From: Gymnogyps californianus
Taxonomy: Eukaryota > Chordata > Aves > Accipitriformes > Cathartidae
Direction: 5' to 3'
DNA length: 64,000 nucleotides
Assembly (NCBI RefSeq): GCF_018139145.2
Contig: NC_059477.1
Span: 31,475,502-31,539,501 of the forward strand
Below the pieces are notes generated by a model, which made no database searches, was not told the DNA's origin, and was given only the letters and a program-made list of their open reading frames with translations. The position numbers and the translations under genes are program-made. Below are positions 47,476 through 61,170 of this stretch, in pieces (the stretch's first letter is position 1; each line of letters opens with the position of its first letter).

Positions 47476-49272
47476 CCTTTGACTAAAGCTCCATGTCTAG
47501 AAGAAAAATACCTTCAATCAATCTTCAGGGCTTTAAAACAAAGCGCACTTTAAAAATGGCTGTACCAGGAATTCATATCCTGCTTTCTTCTGACTGTAAC
47601 TATCATTTTGACTTAATAAAACATGACAGTAAAGTTTAAGGATAAAAGAAAATGCTTCCTCTTTCATTTTAAAGAAAAGATATGCTTTCAAAAAAGACTA
47701 AAAAAGGAACCTCGTGTAAAAGCATTAATTCTTCTGTTCGGGATCTTTTGTGATTGGCACAGTCATGATTTTATTAGAATGGGATACCAGAGGGAAGGAG
47801 AGCAATGCAAAGCGGTGGACATTAAAGTATTCAAAAAAGTACTGGAAGAATAAGGGAAACAAATATAAACATTATAAAGCAAGACAGCTCAGCAATGCGG
47901 CTATGACAGGCTGGCACAGGCAGCTCTGCCCTAGAAAACTCCAAGGCCAACAAAACCACGGTCGTTTATTCATGTGCCGCTCCTTGCCCTCCCCTCCCAC
48001 CCTCACCAGCTGGAATTTGTCCCACCAGACTGGCTCCAAGGGCCATTTCATACTATTGAAGAAAAGGCACAACTTTTCCCTCTGCCCCTGGCCACATCCA
48101 TACACTCAGCCCTCAACCATGCCTGCGCTGGGGAGACGGATCTGTCTCACAGCCGAAACATGGCACGCTGCACTTGCATGTCCACATGTCAGATCTCATG
48201 TGCACCCTTAGACCAGGCTCCTGCATAACAAGCTTTTCTCATTTATTTACTTTTGAGGCAAACATATGGGAATGATCTAACTACTGTTCAGATGAGAATC
48301 TGTGAAGGGATCTTGTTTTGCTTTAATTAAATCACCCTACGGTCTCCTGAAGAATCAAGCTCACCCCTAATTTTGCAACGGCTTACACACTGCAGCTCTT
48401 GTTCTGGCTTGGTTTCGCCATGCTCTCGTGTGCCCACCTTGTTCCGGGCTTCCCATGGCCTCCACTACAACAGCATCTAAAAACCTTACACTGAACTCAC
48501 TCTCACAACACCCCAGGAAGACAGAACCACATTTTCATGCCTATAATCCAAGGGTTATCTTCTAAAAAACCCCTACAATTCAGCAGCAGGGTGGATCGCA
48601 AGAGTGTGCAGGTAATACGCTCTCCTGCGGCAAAGCAGAAGCTCGAGCTTCATGCTGACCACTGGGGCACTCTCACAGCTCCTGCCTTGCACAGTCTGCA
48701 AGGCACCGGTTGCAGTATCACGGTAGGCTTTATACCAGGAATAAACAACCAAGGTCTCGCAACACAGGTCACTTTATTGCAACCTTTCTGTTATCTATAT
48801 AAATAATTCAGGCAACCCTTTGCAAAGGAGAAATCAGTTTAACCTAATATAGTTAGGTTCATGGCTTGTGAAGCCTGTAGTGGAGCTGAATAGTAATAGT
48901 CTATAGTTTGATCTTCTTAGGACTACATCCCACAAAAGATTGACCGTGCACTTTGTGGCATTTTATTTCTAGAGCGCTTTCTGATTGCTGTTCAGACCCA
49001 CCCAGGACTGGTCAAGGTCCCAAACCAAGCCCACAAAACGCTGTTCTTGTTCAGATCAGGTAACACAGACAAAACTCTTAATAACGGCTTGATACAAAAT
49101 GAATTGGTTGGTGTCAGTCCACTTCTTTATGGACTGGTGTATGCCCTCAATGAGCCATCATCAGCCACCACTTGGTTACTTGGCCTCAGTAGCACAGTCA
49201 ATGGCTGCATGGTCCTGGAAACTGAACTGTTTCCTCACCTTTCGAGGAGGCCCTCCAGAACAGGAACCTATT

Positions 49273-49450
49273 ATAGAAAGCTCCCATTAAATAAAGCTGA
49301 TTCAACAATAAAAGCCTGTGCAACAGAGCAAAATACACTGTACTGCTGGGTTCCTGCCAAACCCAGTGGGCATAAATAAATACGTGCTTTGCTGACACTC
49401 AGACCTGCTTTTGAATAGCGCTAACCTGACCACACATTGAGTGCGTCCCC
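49273..49450. repeat. Unclassified interspersed repeat, copy 2
   Basis: This is the partner of 31931-32105, 17.3 kb away and in the same orientation. It reads AAAGCTGATTCAACAATAAA, then CCTGCCAAACCCAGTGGG, ATAAATAAATA, CTCAGACCTGCTTTTG and CTGACCACACATTGAGTGC. Divergence between the copies is high, with several indels, so they are old independent insertions or an old duplication. Similarity fades on both sides of the stated limits. Confidence 0.6.
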
Positions 49451-52400
49451 AAGTGCTTCAAGAGGCTCTCCCCAAAGGGCTCTAGATCTTTTTTTTACTG
49501 GCTACACATCATATAAAGACATGAGAAGTTTTGTGAGCGTTTGTTTGGGGTATGAATTTAGCACTTGTGAAAAGGTGCCTTGGAGTCTGAAGTCTTCTGT
49601 TTATCCAAAGATCGTATTTGGCAATGAAGGCTTACACTCATTTATTTCCCTGGTGGTATGCCTCCACCGTGCTCTAGAAGACTACCTCTACAGTGAGGAT
49701 GGAAAGACCTTCTATTTGCTGGTTACAGAATGGCCTCTCTGAGAGGCTGTCAACAGAGATGTCAAAGTGGAGGTATTTTTGGTAATTCTAGGACCTGGAC
49801 TGACTATGGAATTATTTTTCATGTGCTCCATCTGTGAAACATAGAGATGAAGGTAGAGACTAATGCAACAGCAGAATACAATGGATGCTATGGTACTTAG
49901 CATGACTGCAATTTAGACACGAGGTTTACTGCAGCCTAGATTAGAAATCAGGAGCTCCTGGCTCTCAGTCGAAGTCTCTGGATGCTCCATCAAAAGGAGA
50001 GGATGAATGAGTGTAACACAGCCCAAGAGAGAAGCCATCCCAGGGCTCACAGGACAGCAGCAACACAGCAAGAATAACTATTCCAGAGGCCCTGCTTGCA
50101 GCAGGGGAGTGTGCCCAGGGCTCGGCATCCCTTGCAGTGCAGTCGCCTTTCTCGCTGTACATGTAATGTAGAGTCCTCTGCATGGATGCTGTAAATCCAA
50201 GGCGCCAGACGTGCTGTTTACATGCAGATCAGCTACCTAATGCAAGTATAGTAGATTCAGCATCAGACTTACTGGAAATAGTCACCTGGTGCAAGGGCTC
50301 TTTCTGGCTGGAGGTTTGGTACTCAAGCCCATAGACCCATGCCTTAAGCATATAGCTGTTGTAGAAACACTAACACAGCAGCTTTTCTTCAAGTTACTCC
50401 CCTGCACAATGTGGGAATAGTTTGTAAATTTGCAAATTAGCAGAGCCACAGCCTCTAATACCACACTGCGCAGCCAATGTCATTCCAACACACTCTGGTG
50501 TCTGACAGTCTGAAGACGCTCCTCTATTTCCAGTGATTTCCAGAGGTGTGGTGCTCCTGCTCAAACACCTCCCCACCACAGCTGTGACGCTACAGCTGGG
50601 GCAACTGAGGCATGACACAACTCTGTGACTCGGTCACTAGTAACTGCAGCCAGTTTTTGGTAGAGACAGAAAGAGAAGTAAACTCCTCCTGACTCTTCCA
50701 AATGCTTTTGGTACAGGGCTTTCTTTTGTGTCACAGTTTAATATGAAAACCATAAGTGTTCTTGAATTTTTGACTTATTAGAGTACTAACCGTTGCTTTA
50801 CTGACACTAGTTTTTTATTCAACTCTAATTAGAGGGTCCACTGGTGACATTTTTAGTAAGGAAGTTAGCGACAATGGTTCCAAATGGTATCAGAACTAAT
50901 ATAGGTTGGTAACTTGCGAGGTTTCTCTCTTCAACACCGTGAGGGCAAGCTGGGGACAACTGCAGTCCCCAGATTGTGTCAAGCAGATGATAGGCAATCC
51001 TGATAAACTATGTAGCAGCCACTATGGTGACCCTGTTACCACACAGTTGGGAAAACAGTAAGAAGATGAAATTTAAAAAAAACCCACTTAATTCTCCTTT
51101 GACCTGAAGCAATCTCAGAATTCAAGTCTACAGCAGACGAAAACTGAGCCATGAAATCATCACACCAATCAACCTCCTGCCTGAGAGTCAGCCATAACAT
51201 ACGGGCTTGACTTTCCCTAGAGCCTTGTTTTTCCAGTTTAAAGACTCTAGCGCTAGCTCCTGACACCCACCCCGCTTCTGCTCCATCCCACAAATCCTCT
51301 TGCATCACTCAAGCAGCCCCACACGCCAGGGTCAAAGGCAGTTGCTGCACGTCACAAACCCATCTCATCCCTCCCAGCAGCTCCTTCCTCTACTGCTACG
51401 TTGCAACAACAGGATGAGAAGAACTTTTTCTTTTAATGCTTGCCCATGCAGGAGAGAGAAACCACAGCTTGTTTGTTTTTGTTAAAGATTTGTGATTACC
51501 CGGTGCCACATAACACATACTCACGGTTTAATTGTAACTCTAGGAGAATAAGCATAAAGCATCGCTGTAGCGCAACTCCAAGTTCCAGTCTGCTTGGAAA
51601 CAAGAATATATTTTGCTGCAGCGTCTTCTTGGCGCTGCATAGCATCATTTATCATATGGAAACCTTTGGCTAGAAGGCATTCAAACAGCCTGTATATGCC
51701 CCAAATCTGAACAGACAAAATAATAATTGTCAGCCAGACTCTTTTTTCTCCTGCCATGCCCAGCTTTTCTCATATTTCTTGCAACAGCCGTTACCTGTTG
51801 GTCTCTGTTAACTCTTCCCCTCATTGGAGCAGCAGGGCTGCTTTGGTCTGCCCCAATTCGCATTCTACTTGGGATACTGTAGAGGAGAATGGCTATTCCC
51901 AGAGATACCCAGCTGCAGGATAGCATTGAAGGGAAGCAGTGCAGAAAACACACAGCTCACAAATGAGAGGTTATTACCGACTGCTGTGTGTAAACAAAAT
52001 GGGACTGATTCCTCATCTACTGAAAACAACAGTGACATCAGTTTTCCCCTGAAAAATATCTGGTGATCAACAGTTTCTGAAAAGGCTGAGCTGAATTTTC
52101 CTCTTCCTCCAAACATCCTATGCAACTTCCCTGATACCAGGAGCATGGTACTGAGTTACCTGCTAACTGAAGCTCACCAGCCTAAGAAGACAGGTATTAC
52201 TATGCTGGGTCACAGCAACATCCTTTTAGAGCTTTTCTCAAAAATGATATTTAGGCAAAGGGAAAGTGAAGCCGGACAGGTGACCTTCAAAAAGCCCTTG
52301 GCTGCATTCTTTTAATGAACTGCAGTCGTAATTTTCACTGTCCACAGATTTACTTCACCTAAACAGTACACAGTACCATCCCCATCCTGTAAGGTGTCCC

Positions 52401-53523
52401 TTTCCCTAAATTCCCAAAGACACCAAAGTGATCCAGGATTTAATGTAAACCCTAAGATCTACAACTTAGCTAAGCAGCTCCATGCTGGAATGGAAGGGAG
52501 GCATATCTGAGACTGAAAGCTGCGATCACCCTCCACACTCATGTTTTTGACAAAATCAGATGTCCAGCCAAAACTGGACATCTGAATCTTCTCCCATCAG
52601 GCAGGAGAAGCAGCCTGCCAGCGGATGCCCCAGCCCCGGGGTGCCAGCTGTCCTCCTCAGAACTGCTTTAGAAAACCCAAACAATCCCTCAGACAGAAAC
52701 CTTGTCATCATCTTCCAGGAGGCAGGGTCTGAGCAAGCGTTTGGGGGCTGATATCATTTTAATACACTCCGAGGCCAGGCTTTCTGAAGAAGATGAATTA
52801 TTTGTAATGAATTCCAATCACATGGCGCTCCAGCCCCCACACCTTCATCCTGCATATATAACCAAATTAGTTTAGGAGATGTAAGTTATTCAGGGACTTA
52901 GCTGTTCAGTCTGGCCTTGGAGGATTTGCTCTCATTATGGCTTTTATGCAAATTCTGTCCTCCAAATCTCTTCTGAATCAATTATTACTAGATTAATTTA
53001 AACATGTCCACCTGGGGTGCCTGTATATCATGTGCCTCATGTTAAAAAGTAAAAAGGATGATAATGAATTCAGGAGGTGACTGAAACAGATTCCTGCTTT
53101 GTGGAAATGTGACCTTTTTGCATAATGTCATAAAAGAAAGAAGTTCCCTCAAGAAACATGGCAGATAGGGTCGTTCGTTGGATCAGCTGGGCTTTCAATC
53201 ACTCTTTGGAAATTAGCATGATACAATAAAAAATTAATAAGAAATTAAAAAAATATATCACTTTAATGCTCCAGACTATTAAAGTCTTCGATGGACTACT
53301 AATTGAAATGTAATGCTTAATTTTAAGCAATGCCATTTTATTAATGGTAAAAACTTGAATTAATGTCATTAACCAATGTTAATATTACAAATCCCCTGAG
53401 GGATAACAAAGCAATTATGTTATTCACAGAACTGAAAGGGGTGAAAAAAGATGTAGTCTGTACACGGCTGCACTAAGGCAGAAGAGACTGCTTCCATCTG
53501 CATTTCCTCTGCTGAGAAAGGGG

Positions 53524-53540
53524 GTTTGTTTGTTTGTTTG
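53524..53540. repeat. (GTTT)4 microsatellite
   Basis: Four consecutive GTTT units and a closing G, inside a longer GT/purine-rich stretch. It is a short simple repeat. Confidence 0.9.
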
Positions 53541-56500
53541 AGCAAAGAGGAGGGAGAGGAAGAGAAGAATCTGCGCTAAGTTAATTACTGCTGATTTTCA
53601 GGCACTTAATAGCTAGGAAATTATTCTGTTACTCAAACACCATACTGTGGGGATCCTGGAAAAATAATTTGGGAATGAGAAATTGATTACAAACCCTCCT
53701 TCGTGGAGGCTTCCCCTGTGTGCGCTTGGATTCTAACACACGCACCAAGAGCCTTCACCTGATGGAAACGCCTGATGCAAATACACAGCCTCCCACCTGG
53801 CAGTAAATGGCTTTATGGAGCTGTGCTGTTTTGCGTCTGCCAGGGATCACCCAGGAGATCACTTTCTGTGGTACTGAAGGCCCTCAAGTCCATGCGAGGG
53901 AAGGTGGTTTTATTTTATATAGTTTAGCAAGTTCAGCATCTTGTTAGATCCACTGCTCATACAGCAGGATAGATGGGGTTAGCCTTAATTAAAGAACCAA
54001 AACCAATACCCTTGCCAACTGGCAGAAGTCACATTGCCCAGAGGGAGTAAGAACCTTGTATGGTGCTGGTATAATACTGCATTTTCCCCAGAATAACCAT
54101 GTTTGAGATAAACCCTTGATTAACTGTTTTTTTATTGTCTGGCTGATAATTCAGAGACAATGGGGAGATTCAGCAAGCCAGAGGATGAAGATTTCCCCAA
54201 GGAGCTACAGACCTTGTTGTTATTCCTCAGAATCCCAAAGACTTTTGCTTTTTATTTACAAAAAGTGAAAGTACTCCAATGCACCCAACACACCATTGTC
54301 AAAATCCACGACTCATGCAAATGCTTCTTTCAGTGTGCACTTTTCAAGGCAACCAGTCAAATGTGTCACAAATTCACAAACAGTATTAATCCATAGGAAG
54401 AGATACAAAAATTAGTTTCCTCTGTTTCATGTAACGTGTCAACGCTCTGCTGTAAACCAGCTCTCAGGATGCTCAGGAGATTCTTCCGACACTGTCCAGC
54501 CAAGCACTTTTTAAAAATTAAGTTCATCTCCTTCTTAGAGGAAAAAGAAAAAGAAAAGCATTGACACTAATTACTACCAGGCTTCCTATTTATGTTGCAC
54601 AAGGTGTAAAACCTCAATACTAACCCAAAAGAAATCAACTGAAAAAAGACCAAGGCTTTCAGTGGAGTGAGAATCTACTCCTGAATTTGGCTGAATATAA
54701 TAACAGGGATGCATATTTGGTGGCTGGGACCAGGGTGTCTTTCTTTCTCTGTAGCCCAAGCACAGAGCACCCAAGTGCCTCTTTATGTTTCTGTTCAGGA
54801 TATAGATACAGCTGTAAAACACGACAAGATTTGGGGGGTTTACTTAAATTGATATATTACTTAGCAATCTTATTATAAATGGGAGAGTGAGCAAGCGGAA
54901 GAATTACTGCAAGGTTTCCACTGTGCTTACCAATGAGGTCCTGCACACGGCAGGCTTCAGTCTATGGAGCCAGTTATGCTCGACAGCATGATGCCTTTTC
55001 TCCTGCAAATTTGCAAATCATTGCGTTTTGTCTTCCAGTAATGGTTTCTCTCTTACCTCGTCTCCCCCATTTCCTCAAAGAACAACATTAAACCTCCTGT
55101 GAAATGTCTCCAAAGTCCATTCTGTCACTATTCCATTTTCTCTCTCAACCCCCGACTCCCAATTTGAAAACAGAGGGAGGGGAAGCCACTGAAAACACCA
55201 AGGTCAAGGCAGAGTGAGACAAAGTCAAATTCATGCAATCATTTAAAACCGCACGCCATCAGACCATTACAGAGAGACGAGACGTTACAGATTGCAGCTT
55301 AACAGATCGCAATGGAGGATGATGGGGGAGAGGAGAAGAGAGAAATGTTCCTTCTGGGTTAAGACTTGCTGATTAAAGTGCACGAGTGGGCAGGGGACCG
55401 CGACAGCATTTGTGTTCATAAAGCCAAGACTTACTTCTCGATATTAATGGACACACCGTTGTCGCCAGATACAATGTTTTGTTATTGCATGATTAATTGA
55501 AAGTCACACGCAATGACATATTACAGGCAGGATAAAGCTGTCACTGGAAAGCAATTCTTCACAGTAATTCCTGCCAGTCTCTACAATCTGAAATTGCATA
55601 CCCCATTACAGACAACCCCTCAAGCACAAACGCATTACATATCTTTATATAAATAATAGTGACTAACAACAGCAGTCTGAGGTAATCTCTGTGGGATATG
55701 AAACAGAGAAAAAGGTAAGACAGAGAAATTGCCTTCAAATATTAGTAAGCTTGTCCGTGCTAATCTCCATCAAATGAGCCATTTCTCTTTTCCTCTAAAA
55801 TAAAACCTGTTCCTGTTGGAGACACATAAAGTATGATAAAAGGACATGTTGTGGCATAAATGACAACTAGAAGCCTTTCTTCTTCAAAAGGCCACTAGTT
55901 CTAAATCTTAAAAACTTATCTTGATCAAGACTAATTAAACTTCGACACAGTCGCTTTATTACTTACTTAGGTCAGTAAGTAAGTATCAGTAACTGGTCCA
56001 GCTCACTTTTTTAAAGCCCCCAGATCAAAGACTCTTTTATATTTCTTTTGGCAGTAGCAAGAAGATATCAAGTCATTAATTTTCTCCATGCATTTTATTT
56101 CAGTTAGAATCACCGCATTCAAAATACAATGTGGAAGAAAAATCTACAGTGCTCAAGGGAAAGGACACAGCCCAGGGGAATATAGGTGCCCAGGAAATAG
56201 CTCGTGTCACTTATATTTTGTGTATGACAACTTCACAGCTGAATTGTCAGTAATGGTACACAGCTGTCTAATCTTAAGTTGGCGTTTAGTGCTCCATTTC
56301 CTGTACCATTAGCTAATGGTTAGATCTGTCGAAGTGCTCAATTTATTTCCTTGCTATCATCTGAACATAAATTGGAGGCAACACCCCACTACTCACATGA
56401 GTAATATTTTAAAGACTCGCCATCAGATAGGATGGCATCATCCAAAACCACAGTACCCTCTCTTTTGCAACTTCTCCATTAAAGAGCTCCATTTCACACC

Positions 56501-59500
56501 CCCACGGAGATGGTCAGAGGTTTTAAGCCTTTCGAGCTCGCCCACTTGGACTTTCTGTTACCAATCACTTGTAAATTAAGGAAAAGTGATGCAAAGGTCT
56601 TTACCTGCTCCGAAGACGGTCTCTTGCAGGCTCTTGTAAATCTGCCAGTGACAGGAGCCAAGAGAAATGGGGACAGGAAAGCACAAAGCCTGGGCTGTCC
56701 TGTGGCCTGGAGGCAAATAGCAATCTCTGTCTTCACCTAACCCAACCAGAGCCCTGCAAGAGAGTAAATCTGTGTCCACTGGCCTTTTTAACAGTCCCTT
56801 AATGACCGTTAACTTTTTTCAGCCAGCCATTGATTCTAATGGCATGTGCATTCACACACAATAATACCTCAGACGGCCTTCATTAATTTACCATGCATAA
56901 TTTCTCTGAAAGCTTTTGCCAATAGAATAGCCCTAAACTGACTCAGTAACTCGTGAAGATAAAGCACTTTCTGTGTGAGACCATTATGCAGATTCACAGC
57001 ATTCTCCTCAAATAAGTTAAAAAGTAGGTATTGTGCGGTGTCTACCCATTTTTTGGCTGCAGCAAAGTACCAGGGCTTGCAAATGTAAAGCTGCTGCTGG
57101 AGTATCCGGTGTGACAATGAATATGTAAGATACTTGGGCTGGGGAAGGAACAACAAGAAAAAAGGCAACTTATAGGATAAAGCCTTTCTGCTGTGAAGTT
57201 CCTGAAATCTCTTACAAATTTCAACAACAGAAAGTCCTAAAAGTGAAAGGCTGTTAAAATACCAGGGGAAAATGCAGCAATATAGATATTCACCAGCCTA
57301 GGTCCATTCCTCCAGAGAGAGTGGGGGGAAGATCCAGCAAAGAGGGTGGATTAGAAACAAACTATCCCGGAGAACAAGGGTTTGGAGCCGTCAGGAACTA
57401 CAGTGCTGCCCGTTAGCCTTGCAATAAGTTATGGAGCTGTCAGCATTTTCCCATTATAAATCTAGCAAGTCTCCTCTTATGTACACTGATGCAAGATTCA
57501 GACCTTAGTCCCGTGTCGGCAATGAAATTGCAGACAAAAGCACCGCAGCCCCCCTTTGGAGATATGAGAGCCATAAATACAACCAGTGGTCTTATAAACT
57601 TCACAAGATGTTGGTTTTAGGGAATAAAAAAGGATTTTTTTTTAATTACAATTAGTTTGGCTTTAAGCACAGTCACAGGATGACAGGTGAAAAGCTGATT
57701 GAAAAGGTGATCGAGAATAGGCTCCTCTTCTGCACTACACTCAAGTCTTCTATCGACTTGCAAGTCTCTTATCCCTTTCCGGAGGATTGATCACAGAGCC
57801 CACAAACGCTGCAACTCCACTTCCAAGGTTATAGGTGGCAACCTGACTTATGTAAAAAACGCCTTCCGTAGACACATACTCTTGTTATGCCCTCTAATAT
57901 TAAACGTGGAGGTAAAACTATGGTTTTAAAAAAATTAGATCTGAAACTTAATTTAATCTGTCTCAATTCATGAGTCGTGAGACTCAGGGTTTTGGTTCTC
58001 GTCAATGAGCAGTGAACCACTTGTAGAGAGCACAGGAGCAAACGAGCAAACGCAGCCACAGAGCAGGTGGATTAAGAGCAGAGCTCTTCAAAAAATCTCC
58101 ATTAAAAGAAAGCTTCGTATTTTTAAGAGGTGGGTTTTTGTTGTTATTTCAGAATACAGACTGCAAAAGAGGCCCCGTGTACTTCAGTGCAAGAGAAAAA
58201 AGGTAATGAAGATTGACAGCGTATGTGGGGGAAATATGCTCACACGGAGATACTTTTTTAAGTGAAAACCACCAGAAGGATTTTGGCAACATGGATTTAG
58301 TACAAAGGATGTAAGCCATTATCAGCATAAAGGTAATGAAAACTCGGGGAAAACACCACTGCCTGCAGTTAGTATCGTTAAAGACCATTAATATTGCCGT
58401 TAATTACACATGCTTAACTACAGCTTTGCCTGCAACTGTAACATCACAAAATTGCCAATAAACTGGTCTGTCTAGGGAGTAACAGACTTCTTCAAAAGGC
58501 CCTAAATATGTGTTTACAGATGATATGGGGAAAAGCAATCTAACACACCTGAAGAGGAATATCTCCCCTCTCCCCTCTTTTTTTTGTACATTTGACTTGC
58601 TCCAAACAGCTAACTCTTCCCCCTTGCTCTGACACAAAAGGCTGGTCAGCGATGCTGATATCCCGAGCCTGGCCTATCAAACCAGAAAAAACATGAGCAT
58701 GGGCTACAATTCTCCAATTACTCAAGTGGTGGTAGTAAATCTTAGCACAACATACATGACTGTACTAGACATCAAGTAGTGCATATGCTGGAGGATTTGG
58801 GACTGGAAGCAGCCTGTCTGCTCCAGATAAAGTAATGACTCAAACACAAGGCAGGAGACACTCGAGGCTGCCGGTGTGTGCGACAGCCCAGCAGAGTTAC
58901 AGCCACCCCCAGCCCTCCGTTCAGCAGTAATAGCAAATCACTCTTTACATTTTTCTAACCCTTTAACAGTACTTCCATACAATACCATCTTTTGCTCTTG
59001 GCTTGTGTATTAGAGCGAAAAAGTAGGACAACGTTTCCTTTTTTAATCCTTGATTTTTACATTAATTTTTTCATTGTACAGGGTTTTTTACTGAAATTTT
59101 GCAGTATATCTGCTCATAAAGTAAACAGCATAACACCCTGCTTCAGAGAGAATATATAACAGCAGAATAAAATTCTATCCATATGACCGAAGTACAAGAG
59201 GTTCACAGTCAGAGCTGGCAAATGGTGTGATTAATCCTGACTGCATTTCAGCAAAGACAAATCTAGAAATAATGTACAATTTCTCTCTTTGTGAATTACC
59301 ACTTGAGAAAACTCCCTGCCTGTATCATATACATCCAAAGCAATTTTAGAAGATTGTTTACAATAAATCAAATATGGGACAGTGCTTGACTGATGAAATT
59401 TCAAATACCATCTCTTTATTCTTTGGGTGCTCCTTTTATAATGTCAAGTTAACAGAAAAAACACAGCGGATACACAGACGCCAGACATATTCAAAGGTTT

Positions 59501-60605
59501 CCATCTGGGCTTTAATTACTATCACAGTTGCCTCACTAAATTGAATATGTTCCTCCTCCTCCTAAGGGCTTCGCCTTATATCTGATTTAGCTTACTTTGC
59601 CTTGATGAACAAAATCTGGTATAATCATTTTCTATAATGCCCCAGAGGAGCATCATCCCGTGTATAAACTTGCTGCCCCGTAAGTCAGCTTTTTACATTT
59701 CTCTCTTCAGACATTACTCTGAACTTTACTCAGAGAGACTCTTCTTTCCTTCAGGAAATTATTTTGGAAAAGTCCTAGAGCAGATTTTCTCCAAAGGCCA
59801 CATTTAGATTAGATTAAGTCACTGCCATTATCATAAAGTTAAAAAAGAGGCAAAAATGTTTAAACTACTTCTTCCAAATGCAGAAGACAGACAAAACTCT
59901 CTTTCTCCCCTCCACACAGCATCACCTGTTCCTGACCCCACTGACCAGTTCATTATTGCTTTCAGATGGTAATTAGTGAGCCCAGACAGCCTGATCTTTG
60001 CCATTACTCCTGACCTATTAGGCTTGGCCTCTCTCAGTTATTATCAGTTTCTTTCTATAGGTGTTCTCAGAGAGCAGTAACAAGTACGCCATCTGTTTTA
60101 GCTCTCCTGATTCGAGCTGCTAAATAAAAACACGTAACATCATCCACAAAAATACCTTTGTTAGGGTTCTGCAGCGAGCTCTCAACCCTTTATAATTAAC
60201 TGCAGACCTACTTGTTGGTTTCCAATAAGGTCACTCTTTCAGTAATCAGCGGTGGTCCCAGGAGGTAGTACATAAATAGCCTATATTGAAGCCTAAATTA
60301 GGCTAACTCAGAACTTCCTGTATTCCTCACTGCAAATAAAGCAAATATTTATAGACTCTTGCAATCTTTGAGGTTCCTGCCTAAGAATTAGGATCAGCTC
60401 TCCTTGCTCATGGTAAATCAGAACCCAAGCAAATGTCCCAAAGCTCGGATTCCTCAGTGTATCATTTTTGTTTGAAACTCTCCACGCCATTCTTTAGATA
60501 GCCTTTAAAAAAATAAAAAGACGACCAAAAGATAATTCAAAAGGGAGATGAAAACAGACTTTGAAGGAAAACATCTCTCTGTTAAATTCTTGTTAAGGCA
60601 TATTG

Positions 60606-60705
60606 TCACAGACTCGGAACATCTGGCTTCTATTCTGGGCTCTGCCACTGACTCTCTATGTGGCCTCAGGCAAGTCCTTTCAGCTTTAAGTCTCCATCTT
60701 TTCTT
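60606..60705 (+). mobile_element. MIR-like CORE-SINE fossil
   Basis: TCTATTCTGGGCTCTGCCAC, TGACTCTCTATGTGGCCTC, AGGCAAGTCCTTTCAGC and TTTAAGTCTCCATC match the MIR core in plus orientation (GGCTCTGCCACTTACTAGC, TGTGTGACCTTGGGCAAG, TCACTTAACCTCTCTG). This is one of the better-preserved fossils here. Confidence 0.75.
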
Positions 60706-60845
60706 TCTTTTCTAGCAAATAAGAGTTTTCCTTCTCCCTTTGTTTTCTGTCTTGACCATCCAGAGATGTGCATAATTTTAAAGAAGACAAGTAACAACAT
60801 CTTCTCACTGGACAACGTCATATAAGTAGACACTTCTCTGAAGGG

Positions 60846-61170
60846 TGGAGGCTTTGGACTGTAAACACTTCAGGGTAAAGACCATCTCCTAACATTTGTC
60901 AAGTCTTCTGTTTTATAGACTATTTAGAGAAGGCTAATGGTATGCTGTAGGAGTTTCTGGAAGCATCTGGCTGAGTTTCTGCTGGAATCATCACTTTAAA
61001 CACTGTTGGGATGTCATTGTTTTATTCAGAGGTGTCAGAACGCCTAGAGCTTTGGCCAGCCATCTTTTCTCATTAGTAATTTTCACACAAGTCTAAATAA
61101 ATGTGTTTGTACTGTGCCCAGCGTAATGCAGCCCCTATGTGCCACATTAACACAGCTAATAAATAAAAAA
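60846..61170 (+). mobile_element. Old CR1/L3-like 3' end in two pieces
   Basis: The piece at about 60846-60892 contains GGACTGTAAACACTTCAGGG and TAAAGACCATCTCC, as in old amniote LINE/SINE tails (TTGTAAGCTCTTCGGGGCAG, GGACTGTCTC). The piece at about 61098-61170 contains TGTGTTTGTACTGTGCCCAG, CGTAATGCAGCCCCTATGTG and AATAAATAAA, as in the continuation (TGTGTTTGTACAGCGCCTAG). About 200 bp of unrelated sequence lies between them, so this looks like one old tail interrupted by an insertion. The class name is from memory of the family. Confidence 0.5.

Noticed and set aside
47750..48211. 153-codon open frame on the plus strand
   Set aside because: No homology is recognised, it overlaps frames on both strands, and no codon bias or splice context supports it.
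50570..50650. Possible MIR fragment (GGGGCAACTGAGGCATGACA then CTCTGTGACTCGGTCAC)
   Set aside because: Only one block resembles MIR, and neighbouring blocks are absent.
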